Positions 1 through 7,443 of a stretch of DNA of 24,451 nucleotides are shown here, in pieces (positions within the stretch are counted from its first letter, which is position 1; every line of letters starts with the position of its first letter). Under the pieces are notes generated by a model. It saw only the letters and a program-made list of their open reading frames with translations, was not told the origin of the DNA and did not search any database. Source of the DNA: CAZTKP01 sp964614215 (lineage in GTDB: Bacteria > UBP6 > UBA1177); the NCBI GenBank assembly GCA_964614215.1, contig CAZTKP010000023.1, forward strand, positions 1 through 24,451, read 5' to 3'. Position numbers and translations under genes: made by a program.

Positions 1-23
1 CCAATGCTCCGGAATATTCGATT

Positions 24-1190
24 TCATTTATTTTCTCCGTGCTTTTTTTTCAGAAAAAGATGTTTTTCTTTCTCCAGCTCTGCTTTCAACTCTTCTTCTG
101 TCGGAAGATAAAGAATATATTTAGATGCAAAAATGTGATTGGTTTCTTTCAATATTGAATATTTCACTATGCTTTCTTTCTTTTTTGCACAAAGTATCAA
201 TCCAATCGTGGGATTGTCATCTTCTTTAATAAAGTTCTCATTAAACATCCTTACATAACCGTCCATTTGTCCGATATCCTGATGTGTAAGTTCTCCAACT
301 TTAAGATCAATAAGAAGATAACATTTCAGAATACAGTTGTAAAAAACAAGGTCTATATAAAAATAGGAATCATCAAACTGCATCCTTTTCTGTCTTGCAA
401 CAAAGGCGAATCCTTTCCCAAGCTCAAGCAGAAAAGATTGGATATTATTTATAATTGCATTTTCCATGTCAGATTCATGATATGTTTCTCTGTCCGGTAA
501 ACCAATAAAATCAAGAATATAAGGGTTTTTTATAATATCAGCAGGGAATTTAAGCTCAACACCCTGTTTTGTTAATTCCATTACACCGTCTTTGTTTCTG
601 CTCTTTAAAAGACGGGCAAAAAGATGAGTATTAATCTGTCTTTTAAGATGTTCAACTTCCCATGATTCCTTCTCTGCCTCTATTTCATAAAAAAGTCTCT
701 CATTTTTGTTTTCAACGCCCATTAATAATTGATAATGCGACCAACCTAAATTCGGAGAAAATCCCTTTACAAAGTCGACTTTATCAATAGCTGTCTCAAT
801 GTTTTCCAAAACGCCAGATCCAATCTGGCGAATGTTACTATTTCCAGAAACGCCAGATCCAATCTGGTGAATTACAGGTTCACGATCAATATATACAGAA
901 TAAAATGTTCTGAAATATCTGAGATTTGTTGTTGAAAAGCCTCTTCCATATTTATCGGTTAGTTTCTCTGATAGTTCTTCTATTACTTTTTTACCGTAAC
1001 TTGCTCTTTTTTCACCTGATTGAATTTCTTCAACTATTTCCCTGCCAATTAACCAATATGCTGTCACCATATTGCTGTTTATTGAACGCAGAACATTGCT
1101 TCTAGCTTCATCAAGGATAGAAACGACCTTTTCAAAAAGTGAATCAACCGGCAAAGCTATGCCCCTGTTTTTTATTGTTTTTCCAACCAT
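24..1190 (-). CDS. YhcG/DUF1016-family PDDEXK nuclease-like protein
   Basis: The 388-residue product has the two-part layout of the YhcG/DUF1016 family. An N-terminal helical DUF1016 domain covers about residues 15-165 and includes AYWLIGREI, YGRGFS and LGWSHYQLL. A C-terminal PD-(D/E)XK nuclease-like domain covers about 220-375; the Asp of FYIDLVFYN and the DLK of LLIDLKVG are the expected catalytic Asp and D/E-x-K. Family members are often linked to restriction or defence islands, but the biochemical role is poorly settled, so nuclease activity is inferred from the fold. ATG at 1190 is chosen because GGAGGT lies 4 nt upstream; an earlier in-frame GTG at 1196 overlaps that ribosome site. An in-frame duplicated segment (residues about 105-130, each copy with QIGSGV) is encoded by two palindromes. 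The gene stands alone, has its own promoter, and points away from smpB. Confidence 0.9.
   Translation of the reverse strand: MVGKTIKNRGIALPVDSLFEKVVSILDEARSNVLRSINSNMVTAYWLIGREIVEEIQSGEKRASYGKKVIEELSEKLTDKYGRGFSTTNLRYFRTFYSVYIDREPVIHQIGSGVSGNSNIRQIGSGVLENIETAIDKVDFVKGFSPNLGWSHYQLLMGVENKNERLFYEIEAEKESWEVEHLKRQINTHLFARLLKSRNKDGVMELTKQGVELKFPADIIKNPYILDFIGLPDRETYHESDMENAIINNIQSFLLELGKGFAFVARQKRMQFDDSYFYIDLVFYNCILKCYLLIDLKVGELTHQDIGQMDGYVRMFNENFIKEDDNPTIGLILCAKKKESIVKYSILKETNHIFASKYILYLPTEEELKAELEKEKHLFLKKKHGENK
812..869. repeat. Two palindromic repeat units inside the DUF1016 gene
   Basis: CGCCAGATCCAATCTGGCG at 812-830 is a perfect palindrome with 8-bp arms and a 3-nt centre. The same sequence with one change (final CG to TG) recurs at 851-869. 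The copies start 39 bp (13 codons) apart and sit in a longer imperfect direct repeat that begins TTTCCA. Both are in frame and encode QIGSGV. They lie in the linker region between the first and second halves of the DUF1016 domain. Confidence 0.85.
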
Positions 1191-1222
1191 CAGCACCTCC
1201 TCGTTTCTTTGCTCGCTTTGTC

Positions 1223-1250
1223 ATAATATTGATTCGATTTTTCAAGTCAA
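1223..1250 (-). promoter_or_regulatory. Sigma70-like promoter of the DUF1016 gene
   Basis: Read leftward, TTGACT (1245-1250) is followed after 16 nt by TATTAT (1223-1228). The start codon lies about 33 nt further on, preceded by GGAGGT. Both boxes match the consensus at 5 of 6 positions. Confidence 0.65.
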
Positions 1251-1451
1251 GACTTTGGCGGATTCAAATCCAAACCCGATGGAAGCTATTTTGTTGACAA
1301 GAAGTTTGGGGGAGGGCCGGTGATGAGGTTAAAAAGTTGCCTTACTCCAATCCATAAATCACTTTCACACTTATACCAATGTTCTAAGTGAAAAAGTTCA
1401 GTTTATAAATTCCACCAAATATACTCATCTCCACTCAAATAGTAAATAAAT

Positions 1452-1473
1452 TCCCTTGCCTTCAGGTAAGGGA
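1452..1473. repeat. Intergenic hairpin
   Basis: TCCCTTGCCT (1452-1461) pairs with AGGTAAGGGA (1464-1473) with one G-U pair and almost no loop; in practice the innermost pairs would open. There is no T tract on either side, so it is not an obvious terminator. Confidence 0.5.
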
Positions 1474-1507
1474 TTTAGGGAAAGGTCCGGATTTAGAGGG
1501 GTGAGTT

Positions 1508-1540
1508 ATTAAACAAAAGAAAATCCCCGTGAAGGGGATT
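1508..1540 (-). terminator. Leftward rho-independent terminator-like hairpin
   Basis: On the minus strand, AATCCCC and GGGGATT form a 7-bp stem around a 5-nt loop, and the stem runs into TTTTCTTTTGTTT. On the plus strand no T run follows. It therefore faces left, yet no leftward gene lies upstream of it. It may shield the DUF1016 gene from antisense transcription or end an unannotated leftward RNA. Confidence 0.5.
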
Positions 1541-1657
1541 GATTTGTGGACTTTTGGCGTGATAAGAAAAGGAACTTGCCGAACGGCTTCCGATTTCTGT
1601 TAAGACAAACATGCAATGTTTCAAATTTATTCCCGAAAATCTTATCTTTCTGTGTTT

Positions 1658-1687
1658 TCTACAAATTTTCAGATTCCTGACTATACT
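1658..1687 (+). promoter_or_regulatory. Possible promoter of smpB
   Basis: TCTACA (1658-1663), an 18-nt spacer and TATACT (1682-1687) lie about 31 nt before the smpB ATG. The -10 box is good and the -35 box is weak. Confidence 0.4.
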
Positions 1688-1718
1688 CTTTCCGTTGATT
1701 TTGTTTATTCGAGGCTCC

Positions 1719-2177
1719 ATGGAAAAGGTAAAGGTTGTAGCAAAAAATAAAAAAATATTCAGAACATACGAGATAATTGACCGTCTTGAGGCGGGTCTTG
1801 CTCTTGTGGGTACTGAGATAAAGTCCATCCGTGACGGAAAGGTGTCTTTCCGTGACAGTTTTATCGATATCATGAGTGGCGAGGCGTGGCTAATAGGTTT
1901 TCACATTGCTCCATATACTGCCGGAAACAGGTGGAATCACGATGAAAACCGCAAAAGAAAGCTACTCCTCAACAAAAGAGAGATCAGAAAATGGGACACT
2001 AAGATCAGAGAGCGCGGTTTCACGGTCGTCCCGATAGAACTTTACCTCAAAAACGGAAAAGCAAAACTCCAGATCGGTCTTGCACGCGGAAAAACAAGCT
2101 ATGACAAACGCTCCGACATCAAGGAAAAAGATGTAAAGCGTGATGTCCAGAGACTTATTAAGAACGTCGGAAGATAA
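1719..2177 (+). CDS. smpB: SsrA-binding protein SmpB
   Basis: SmpB binds tmRNA (SsrA) and delivers it to ribosomes stalled without a stop codon, so that the nascent chain is tagged for degradation. The 152-residue product has the normal family length and hallmarks: NKKIFRTYEI near the N-terminus, GTEIKSIRDGKV, a central beta-barrel segment, then NRKRKLLLNKREI, and a basic C-terminal tail (KRSDIKEKDVKRDVQR) that would enter the decoding centre. Start at ATG 1719, preceded by GAGG 4 nt upstream. The frame is open a further 36 codons upstream, but that stretch is hydrophobic, unlike SmpB, and is rejected. It heads a rightward run with yraN and rsmI. The tmRNA gene itself is not in the window. 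Confidence 0.97.
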   Translation: MEKVKVVAKNKKIFRTYEIIDRLEAGLALVGTEIKSIRDGKVSFRDSFIDIMSGEAWLIGFHIAPYTAGNRWNHDENRKRKLLLNKREIRKWDTKIRERGFTVVPIELYLKNGKAKLQIGLARGKTSYDKRSDIKEKDVKRDVQRLIKNVGR

Positions 2178-2188
2178 TCTCCCTTTTC

Positions 2189-2216
2189 TTGACCTAATCT
2201 GAAATCGATATAAGAT
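2189..2216 (+). promoter_or_regulatory. Possible promoter before the YraN-family gene
   Basis: TTGACC (2189-2194), 16 nt, then TAAGAT (2211-2216), in the 69-nt gap after smpB. The -35 is strong and the -10 moderate. Confidence 0.35.
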
Positions 2217-2246
2217 GCTTTTAAATAGATTTTTTTGAGGTCTTCT

Positions 2247-2624
2247 ATGCAGAACACGAGAGAATACGGAGCAGAGGCTGAGCTTTTTACGGCTAAATGG
2301 CTGAAAGAACAGGGATATGTGATCCTTGACAGAAACTACTACATCCGCGGTGGAGAGATCGATATTATCGCCCAGAAGGATGATTACGTTGTTTTTGTGG
2401 AGGTACGAAGCTGGGATAGAGAGTTCTGGGAAGGCGGAACGCCGCTTGAGACGATCGGTCCTGCAAAGATCAGCCACATCATCAAGACAGCACTTTTCTA
2501 CATTCAGAAAAAGAGGATCTGCCTTCAGACATACAACATAAGATTCGATGTGGCGGGACTTATCAGAAACCCGGCAGGAAGCTGGGATATCGACTATCTT
2601 GAGAACGCATTTGATGTAAATTGA
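2247..2624 (+). CDS. yraN: YraN/UPF0102-family endonuclease-like protein
   Basis: A 125-residue protein of the YraN (UPF0102) family, which has the fold of Holliday-junction-resolvase-type PD-(D/E)XK nucleases. Visible motifs are the N-terminal G-x-x-x-E helix (EYGAEAELFTAKWL), RGGEIDIIA (Glu37 and Asp39) and VFVEVR (Glu52, with Arg in place of the usual Lys of EVK). The Lys-to-Arg change may weaken catalysis. The cellular role of the family is not firmly established. ATG 2247 is preceded by GAGG with 6 nt spacing; a TTG 12 nt earlier overlaps this ribosome site and is rejected. It lies between smpB and rsmI; yraN is next to rsmI in many bacteria, which supports the call. Confidence 0.93.
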   Translation: MQNTREYGAEAELFTAKWLKEQGYVILDRNYYIRGGEIDIIAQKDDYVVFVEVRSWDREFWEGGTPLETIGPAKISHIIKTALFYIQKKRICLQTYNIRFDVAGLIRNPAGSWDIDYLENAFDVN

Positions 2625-2639
2625 TTTTCACATTATACT
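2611..2639 (+). promoter_or_regulatory. Possible internal promoter for rsmI
   Basis: TTGATG (2611-2616), 17 nt, then TATACT (2634-2639). It starts inside the end of the YraN-family gene and ends 26 nt before the rsmI ATG. Confidence 0.35.
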
Positions 2640-2665
2640 GTCACGAGTATTTCTTGGAGAAAAAC

Positions 2666-3469
2666 ATGAGCGGAACACTTTTTGTTGTGGCAACACCGAT
2701 CGGCAACATGGCGGATATATCTGAGAGGGCTGTTGAAACTCTGAAAATGGTCGATTACATTATCGCTGAAGACACGAGAGTTTCAGGGAAACTGCTTAAC
2801 AGGATCGGGATTGGAAAAAAAATGTTCTCCTACCACAAGTTCAATGAAAAAAGTGTCACAGAAAAACACATCGAAGAACTGAAATCCGGAAAGAACATCG
2901 CAATGATAAGCGATGCGGGAACTCCCGCTGTGAGCGACCCCGGCAAACATCTGGTGAGAGCTGTCCTTGAAAGCGGAATTAAGGTTCTGCCGATACCGGG
3001 ACCAAGTGCAGCAGCCGCTGCTTTTTCATGCTCAGGGTCTCTGAACGATTCATACATCTTTGCAGGATTTCTGCCGTCAAAAGGCAAGGTTCGTGAAGAA
3101 AAACTTGACGAACTTCTGTCTTTGAAAATGCCTGTAATCTTCTACGAGTCACCAAACAGGGTTTCAAATCTTCTTGAAATACTCAAAAACAGAGAATGCA
3201 GAATCGTGGTCGGAAGAGAACTGACTAAACAGTTTGAAGAGATCTTTGTTTACTGTGGCGGAAATGTTACCGAAAAAGGAGAGTTCACTGTTGTGGCCGA
3301 ACCTGTGGAAAAAACTGAAGAGCAACAGACCATTGACAAGGAAGTGCTTGAATTAATTAACAATTATCAAATGAGCGGCAAAGATGCACTGACACTCGCG
3401 TCTAAAATCTATCCGGAAATGAGCAGAAATGAAATAAAGAGAACGGTCCTCGCCCTGCGAAACTCTTAA
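2666..3469 (+). CDS. rsmI: 16S rRNA (cytidine1402-2'-O)-methyltransferase RsmI
   Basis: RsmI adds the 2'-O-methyl group to C1402 of 16S rRNA, in the decoding centre, using S-adenosylmethionine. The 267-residue product carries the tetrapyrrole-methylase fold with the RsmI-specific motifs: VATPIGNMADIS near residues 8-19, AEDTR at 34-38, SYHKFNEK, ISDAGTPAVSDPG, the GPSAAAAA glycine/alanine loop, and FLPSKGKVRE. The C-terminal tail (NEIKRTVLALRNS) resembles the short helical end of the family. Start at ATG 2666 with GGAGA 5 nt upstream; the frame stays open 15 codons earlier, where it would overlap yraN, but no ribosome site supports that. Part of the smpB-yraN-rsmI run. Confidence 0.96.
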   Translation: MSGTLFVVATPIGNMADISERAVETLKMVDYIIAEDTRVSGKLLNRIGIGKKMFSYHKFNEKSVTEKHIEELKSGKNIAMISDAGTPAVSDPGKHLVRAVLESGIKVLPIPGPSAAAAAFSCSGSLNDSYIFAGFLPSKGKVREEKLDELLSLKMPVIFYESPNRVSNLLEILKNRECRIVVGRELTKQFEEIFVYCGGNVTEKGEFTVVAEPVEKTEEQQTIDKEVLELINNYQMSGKDALTLASKIYPEMSRNEIKRTVLALRNS

Positions 3470-3474
3470 ATTCC

Positions 3475-3503
3475 TTGCAAAAATTTAGGCCCTGTGGTAA
3501 AAA
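3475..3503 (+). promoter_or_regulatory. Weak candidate promoter after rsmI
   Basis: TTGCAA (3475-3480), 17 nt, then TAAAAA (3498-3503). Each box matches 4 of 6 consensus bases. It could give the downstream motility-like genes their own start. Confidence 0.25.
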
Positions 3504-3531
3504 ATCCCATCTTTAGGTGTTATGGTTTGAT

Positions 3532-3987
3532 ATGAAGCAGGGTATTTTAACATATTTTAAAAATAATAAAGGTGCTCAGAAAGCTTTCTTGTCCTTTTCC
3601 CAAAAGGCTTCCATCAGAATAATCACCGACCTTCCCGAAGATGTTCTTATCCTTCAGAGCAGAGGAAAGGCCTATGCTTCACAGTTTCTGGAAGGACAGA
3701 AGCCGGATATGACCTTTAACATTCCGGACGCAGTTGTTCAGGAAGTGCTTGCCACACCGCATGAAACCCCGCAGGATTTTCTTGATCACGCCATAGAGGT
3801 CATCATGGATCCTGAGATAAGGAAAAACACCGAGATCAAAATACATATCGGACTACTGAAGATAGTCGCTTACGGTTATTTGAAAACACTGAAAATGGGC
3901 GGACCCAAGTTTCTGAGAATACTTAGAGATAACGGGCTCGACTCTGTTAAAACGGTAAAAAAAACACTATCTAAGCTTATAAACTGA
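3532..3987 (+). CDS. Hypothetical protein upstream of the pseudo-receiver gene
   Basis: I do not recognise this protein firmly. The 151 residues have no signal peptide or membrane segment. The middle (DVLILQSRGKAYASQ, KPDMTFNIPDAVVQEVL) and the later IKIHIGLLKIVAYGYLKTL followed by a basic helical end loosely recall SCP2-type lipid-binding proteins, in which a small beta sheet is packed with helices and binds a hydrophobic ligand. That is a pattern impression only. The start is uncertain: ATG 3532 is favoured but lacks a clear ribosome site; an in-frame GTG at 3517 would add 5 residues. It ends 20 nt before the pseudo-receiver gene and is probably co-transcribed with it. Confidence 0.75.
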   Translation: MKQGILTYFKNNKGAQKAFLSFSQKASIRIITDLPEDVLILQSRGKAYASQFLEGQKPDMTFNIPDAVVQEVLATPHETPQDFLDHAIEVIMDPEIRKNTEIKIHIGLLKIVAYGYLKTLKMGGPKFLRILRDNGLDSVKTVKKTLSKLIN

Positions 3988-4007
3988 AATAATTTTAGAG
4001 GAATGTC

Positions 4008-5675
4008 ATGAGTAGAAATCTTCTTGTTTACGAAGCAGACAAAAACACAGCAAAGACACTTAAATCACTTTTTTCTGATTACGGTTTCAAAGTTTTTCTT
4101 ACCGATTCCGAGAACAAAGTTCAGGAAACCATCGGAAAGAACAAGATAGACGTTTTCATTATCAGAGTTGAGAATCCCGGTATGAAAGGGTTTATGCTCT
4201 GCAAAAAGATCAGAGAGATAGAGGAGTATGCCGACGCACCTATTCTCATCACCTCAAGCGAAGCGACAGAGGAGGTCTTTGACAGGCATCGTCAGTTTGA
4301 TTACAAGGCTGACTACTATTTAAACATTCCTGCCGACAACGAAACGATCCTTGCTGTTACACATGCGATCTATCCGTTCCTTGAAGACATTGGCGAAGCT
4401 ACGGAAGCCCCGTCCGAAGACAGTGGTGAACTTGTCACAGAACTCCGGAAAAAGATCAGCGATCTTGAAGCACAGCTTGCTTCAAAACAGGATGCAGCTC
4501 CTGCAGAAGATACCGGCGAACTTAAAAAAGAGAACGAAGGGCTCGTTATTCTTAACGCTGAACTCAATGAAAACGTTGAAAAACTTCAGGCCGAAAACGG
4601 AGAACTTAAAGATGCTGTCGCACAGAAAGGATTTCAGGTTCAGGAACTCGAAGAAAAAGTTGCTGAAATTGAAAAATCCCTTTCTGAAAACGCCTCCAGC
4701 AGCGATGAACTTGATAAAATAAATGAAGAACTCGCCAGCATCACTAAAGAAAGAGACGAGATAAAAACAAAGGCTGAAAAGCTTGAGGCAAGCGTGACCA
4801 TGTTCAGCGATGAAATGGAAGAACTTAAGGAAAAGAACGAAACCCTGAAAAAAGAGCTCAAGGAACTTGAGGAATCAAAATCACAGGGTGACAGTGAAGA
4901 AATTCAGGCACTTAAGGAAAAGATCAGCGAACTCAAAGATCAGAACGATGTTCTTTCAGTTTATAACAAGGAAATGAAGGATCGAGTTAAAAAGGTCGAT
5001 AGTGATGTTGAAACAGCAGAAAAGGAAAAACAGAAAGCTATTGAAGATATGGAAAAAGCTCAGAAAGAGCTAACTGAACTTCAGGAATCATCAAAGGCCG
5101 AAATAGAAGGACTTAAAAAAGACCTTGAAGATAAAACTGCAGAAGTCAGAGAAGAGCTTGAAGCAAAGATCGCCGAACTGCAGAAAGAAAATGAAGAAAT
5201 AATGGCAGCAAAACAGAAACTCGATATCGATAAGGCCGCTCTTTCCACAAGCATGGAAGAAATGGAAAAAGAACACGAAGAAAGAGCAACAGAGCTTGAA
5301 GATCTCAAAAATGAGGTTGCTGAACTCCAGGAAGCTGTGGCACAGGGAGCTGAACTTGCTGAACAGTTCGAAAATCTTCAGAAAGAAAAGAACGAGATCG
5401 AAGAGAAGCTTATTGAAAAAAGAGACCGGGTTTCAGAACTTAACGACGAACTTGATAAAAATGCCGAAAAAGTTGAAATGCTCGAGACCATTACTGCTGA
5501 GAACGATGAGCTGAAAATAAAGACCGGCGAACTTGAAAAATCAGCACAGGAACAGAAAGAGGAACTGGAAAAGATCAAGGGCGAACTTGATGAACTTAAG
5601 GCTGCTAACGAAAAGAACGTTGAAATTCTCAAAAAGATAAAGGAAGCGGTAGGAGATTTTGAGAACAAGGAGTGA
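4008..5675 (+). CDS. FrzS/AglZ-like pseudo-receiver with long coiled coil
   Basis: The 555 residues form an N-terminal response-regulator receiver-like domain (about 1-125) and an acidic, heptad-rich coiled coil from about 134 to 550 with many E-E-L-K type repeats. The receiver lacks phosphorylation residues: the usual Asp pair appears as Glu9-Ala10, the phospho-accepting Asp is Arg53 (in FIIRVENPGMKGF), and the conserved Lys before Pro is Ile107 (YYLNIP). It should therefore work by binding, not by phosphotransfer. This architecture matches FrzS and AglZ, which are polarity and motility regulators of Myxococcus. The gene sits 10 nt upstream of a pilB-type gene, which supports a role in type IV pilus placement or gliding; that role is inferred. 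GAGG stands 6 nt before ATG 4008. Coiled-coil similarity alone is not evidence of orthology. Confidence 0.85.
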   Translation: MSRNLLVYEADKNTAKTLKSLFSDYGFKVFLTDSENKVQETIGKNKIDVFIIRVENPGMKGFMLCKKIREIEEYADAPILITSSEATEEVFDRHRQFDYKADYYLNIPADNETILAVTHAIYPFLEDIGEATEAPSEDSGELVTELRKKISDLEAQLASKQDAAPAEDTGELKKENEGLVILNAELNENVEKLQAENGELKDAVAQKGFQVQELEEKVAEIEKSLSENASSSDELDKINEELASITKERDEIKTKAEKLEASVTMFSDEMEELKEKNETLKKELKELEESKSQGDSEEIQALKEKISELKDQNDVLSVYNKEMKDRVKKVDSDVETAEKEKQKAIEDMEKAQKELTELQESSKAEIEGLKKDLEDKTAEVREELEAKIAELQKENEEIMAAKQKLDIDKAALSTSMEEMEKEHEERATELEDLKNEVAELQEAVAQGAELAEQFENLQKEKNEIEEKLIEKRDRVSELNDELDKNAEKVEMLETITAENDELKIKTGELEKSAQEQKEELEKIKGELDELKAANEKNVEILKKIKEAVGDFENKE

Positions 5676-5685
5676 GGTCTGACAG

Positions 5686-7428
5686 ATGAAATTAGAGCTG
5701 GGACTTCCGTTACTGCTTGATATTCTTGAGGAATATTCTGTAATAACCAATCAGCAGCGAAAGGTGATCTCTGCAAAGAAGGACTACTACAACTCAATGT
5801 ATGAGAACACCTTCAAGAAATCGGCTTTTATTACGGAGCTTCTGCTTTTCATATGTGAAAAAGAGGGCCTAAAGGTTGAGGAGGATCAGATCCTGAAGCT
5901 CATTGCCGCCAGAGCCGGCTGTGATTATCTTGTTATAGATCCTCTGAAAATCGATACCCAGCTTGCAGTTAAGACAATAAGCGCGTCCTACGGCAGGATC
6001 AACAGGGTTCTTCCGCTTTATAAAAAAGAAGGAAGCATTGTGCTTGCAATGGCGAATCCTTTCAGAATGGATATTATCGACCAGCTTTCAGCCACTACAT
6101 CATCAGACATTATTCCGGTCGTTGCTTCAGCAAAGAGCATTGAAGACATCATAGGCGACCTTTTCGGTTTTAAGAAATCTATCAAGGCCGCTGCAGATGA
6201 CAGAACAAAAGATACAATAAACGACCTTGAGAACCTTACGGATCTCGGAAAGGCAAAAAATATGGACGACAAACATATAATAAATGCTGTCGACTATATG
6301 CTCAAATACGCTATTGACCAGGGCGCAAGCGATATTCACATTGAGCCCAAGAGAGATCAGACCCATATAAGATTCAGACTTGACGGTGTTCTTCACACTA
6401 TCTACAGCTTTCCTTATGAGGCACACCTTCCATTCTTAAGCAGACTTAAAATGCTTGCAAAAATGGATATTGCAGAAAAAAGAAGACCTCAGGACGGACG
6501 AATTAAAGTTGTTACCGAAACAGGACTTGAAGTTGAGCTCAGGGCAAGTACCGTTCCTGTTGTCAACGGAGAGAAAATGGTTCTAAGAATTCTTGAGGCC
6601 GGTGCTTTCATTAAAGGCATCTCTGATATCGGCTTTTCTCCTGAACAGAAAAAAATGTTCGAGACTGTTCTGAAAAAAGAGTACGGGATGGTTCTCGTAA
6701 CAGGCCCTACCGGCAGCGGTAAGACAACTACCCTGTACTCAACTCTGAAGAACATGGCATCTCCGGAGATCAATATAATTTCCGTTGAAGACCCTATCGA
6801 GATAGTGATCGATGAGATAAACCAGATGGGGGTCAACAAAAAAGCCGGCATCACATTTTCAAGCTCATTAAGACACATTCTGAGACAGGATCCGGATATT
6901 GTCATGATAGGAGAGATCAGAGACAAAGAGACCGCGACAAATGCTGTTCAGGCTGCCCTGACCGGGCATCTTGTTATATCAACTCTGCACACAAATGACA
7001 CCGCGTCAACAATCGAAAGATTCCGCGAACTTAACGTGGAACCTTTTATGATCGCAAGTGTTCTCAATGCAATTGTAGCCCAGAGACTTGTCAGAAAAGT
7101 CTGCCCTCACTGTTCATACCACAGAGATATGAGCGAAGAGGAAAAGATAACTCTGAACCTTCCTGTCGATAACAACTACCAGATCCGTGATGCTGAAGGA
7201 TGTGTAAAATGCAGATATACCGGATTTAAAGGCAGAACTGCTATCATCGAGTTTATGCCTATTACTCCGAAGATGAGAAACCTTATTTCGTCTGAGGCTA
7301 CAACGGACGAGCTCAGAAACAATGCTGTTCTTGACGGAATGATGACTCTGCGGGAAGCGGCTATAAGAAAACTCGCTGACGGTGTCACAACCTTCAACGA
7401 GATCGTTAAGGCACTTTATTATGAATAA
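5686..7428 (+). CDS. pilB: PilB/GspE-type secretion or pilus assembly ATPase
   Basis: This 580-residue cytoplasmic hexameric ATPase powers pilus extension or type II secretion. In order: an N-terminal GSPII_E domain (about 60-165), a second N-domain with SDIHIEPKRDQTHIRFRLDG, Walker A GPTGSGKTTT at about 340, an Asp box around SVEDPIE, Walker B with the RQDPDIVMIGEIRD segment, the His box TGHLVISTLHTND, and a zinc-binding Cys tetrad (C473, C476, C506, C509). All motor motifs are intact. The tetracysteine fits PilB and GspE equally, so the choice of PilB rests on the motility-type neighbour upstream; no pilC, pilT or pilin gene is visible. ATG 5686 follows GAGG and begins 10 nt after the pseudo-receiver stop, so the two are probably one operon. 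Confidence 0.93.
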   Translation: MKLELGLPLLLDILEEYSVITNQQRKVISAKKDYYNSMYENTFKKSAFITELLLFICEKEGLKVEEDQILKLIAARAGCDYLVIDPLKIDTQLAVKTISASYGRINRVLPLYKKEGSIVLAMANPFRMDIIDQLSATTSSDIIPVVASAKSIEDIIGDLFGFKKSIKAAADDRTKDTINDLENLTDLGKAKNMDDKHIINAVDYMLKYAIDQGASDIHIEPKRDQTHIRFRLDGVLHTIYSFPYEAHLPFLSRLKMLAKMDIAEKRRPQDGRIKVVTETGLEVELRASTVPVVNGEKMVLRILEAGAFIKGISDIGFSPEQKKMFETVLKKEYGMVLVTGPTGSGKTTTLYSTLKNMASPEINIISVEDPIEIVIDEINQMGVNKKAGITFSSSLRHILRQDPDIVMIGEIRDKETATNAVQAALTGHLVISTLHTNDTASTIERFRELNVEPFMIASVLNAIVAQRLVRKVCPHCSYHRDMSEEEKITLNLPVDNNYQIRDAEGCVKCRYTGFKGRTAIIEFMPITPKMRNLISSEATTDELRNNAVLDGMMTLREAAIRKLADGVTTFNEIVKALYYE

Positions 7429-7443
7429 AAATACGAGGCTGTC

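Larger units (their letters stand above)
1200..1718. other. Long non-coding stretch between DUF1016 gene and smpB
   Basis: No convincing gene is present here. It holds the divergent promoters of its two neighbours, two short hairpins (1452-1473 and 1522-1540), and an imperfect inverted pair near 1369-1410 (ACTTTCACACTTA against TAAGTGAAAAAGT). G-rich patches at about 1307-1322 and 1470-1502 differ in texture from the rest. That could mean a dispersed intergenic repeat, but only comparison with the rest of the genome could show it. No tmRNA was found despite the neighbouring smpB. Confidence 0.6.

Noticed and set aside
1611..1718. N-terminal extension of SmpB by 36 residues
   Set aside because: The extension is hydrophobic and unlike SmpB; the ATG at 1719 has GAGG and gives the normal 152-residue length.
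1719..2177. tmRNA gene beside smpB
   Set aside because: smpB and ssrA are often near each other, but no tmRNA-like acceptor end or tag ORF was seen in the 500-bp gap.
1962..2477. 171-residue leftward ORF across smpB and the YraN-family gene
   Set aside because: It runs antisense to two recognised genes and shows no motif.
4370..5797. Ser-rich leftward ORFs opposite the coiled coil
   Set aside because: They mirror the Glu/Lys-rich heptads of the real gene, with no ribosome sites or recognisable motifs.
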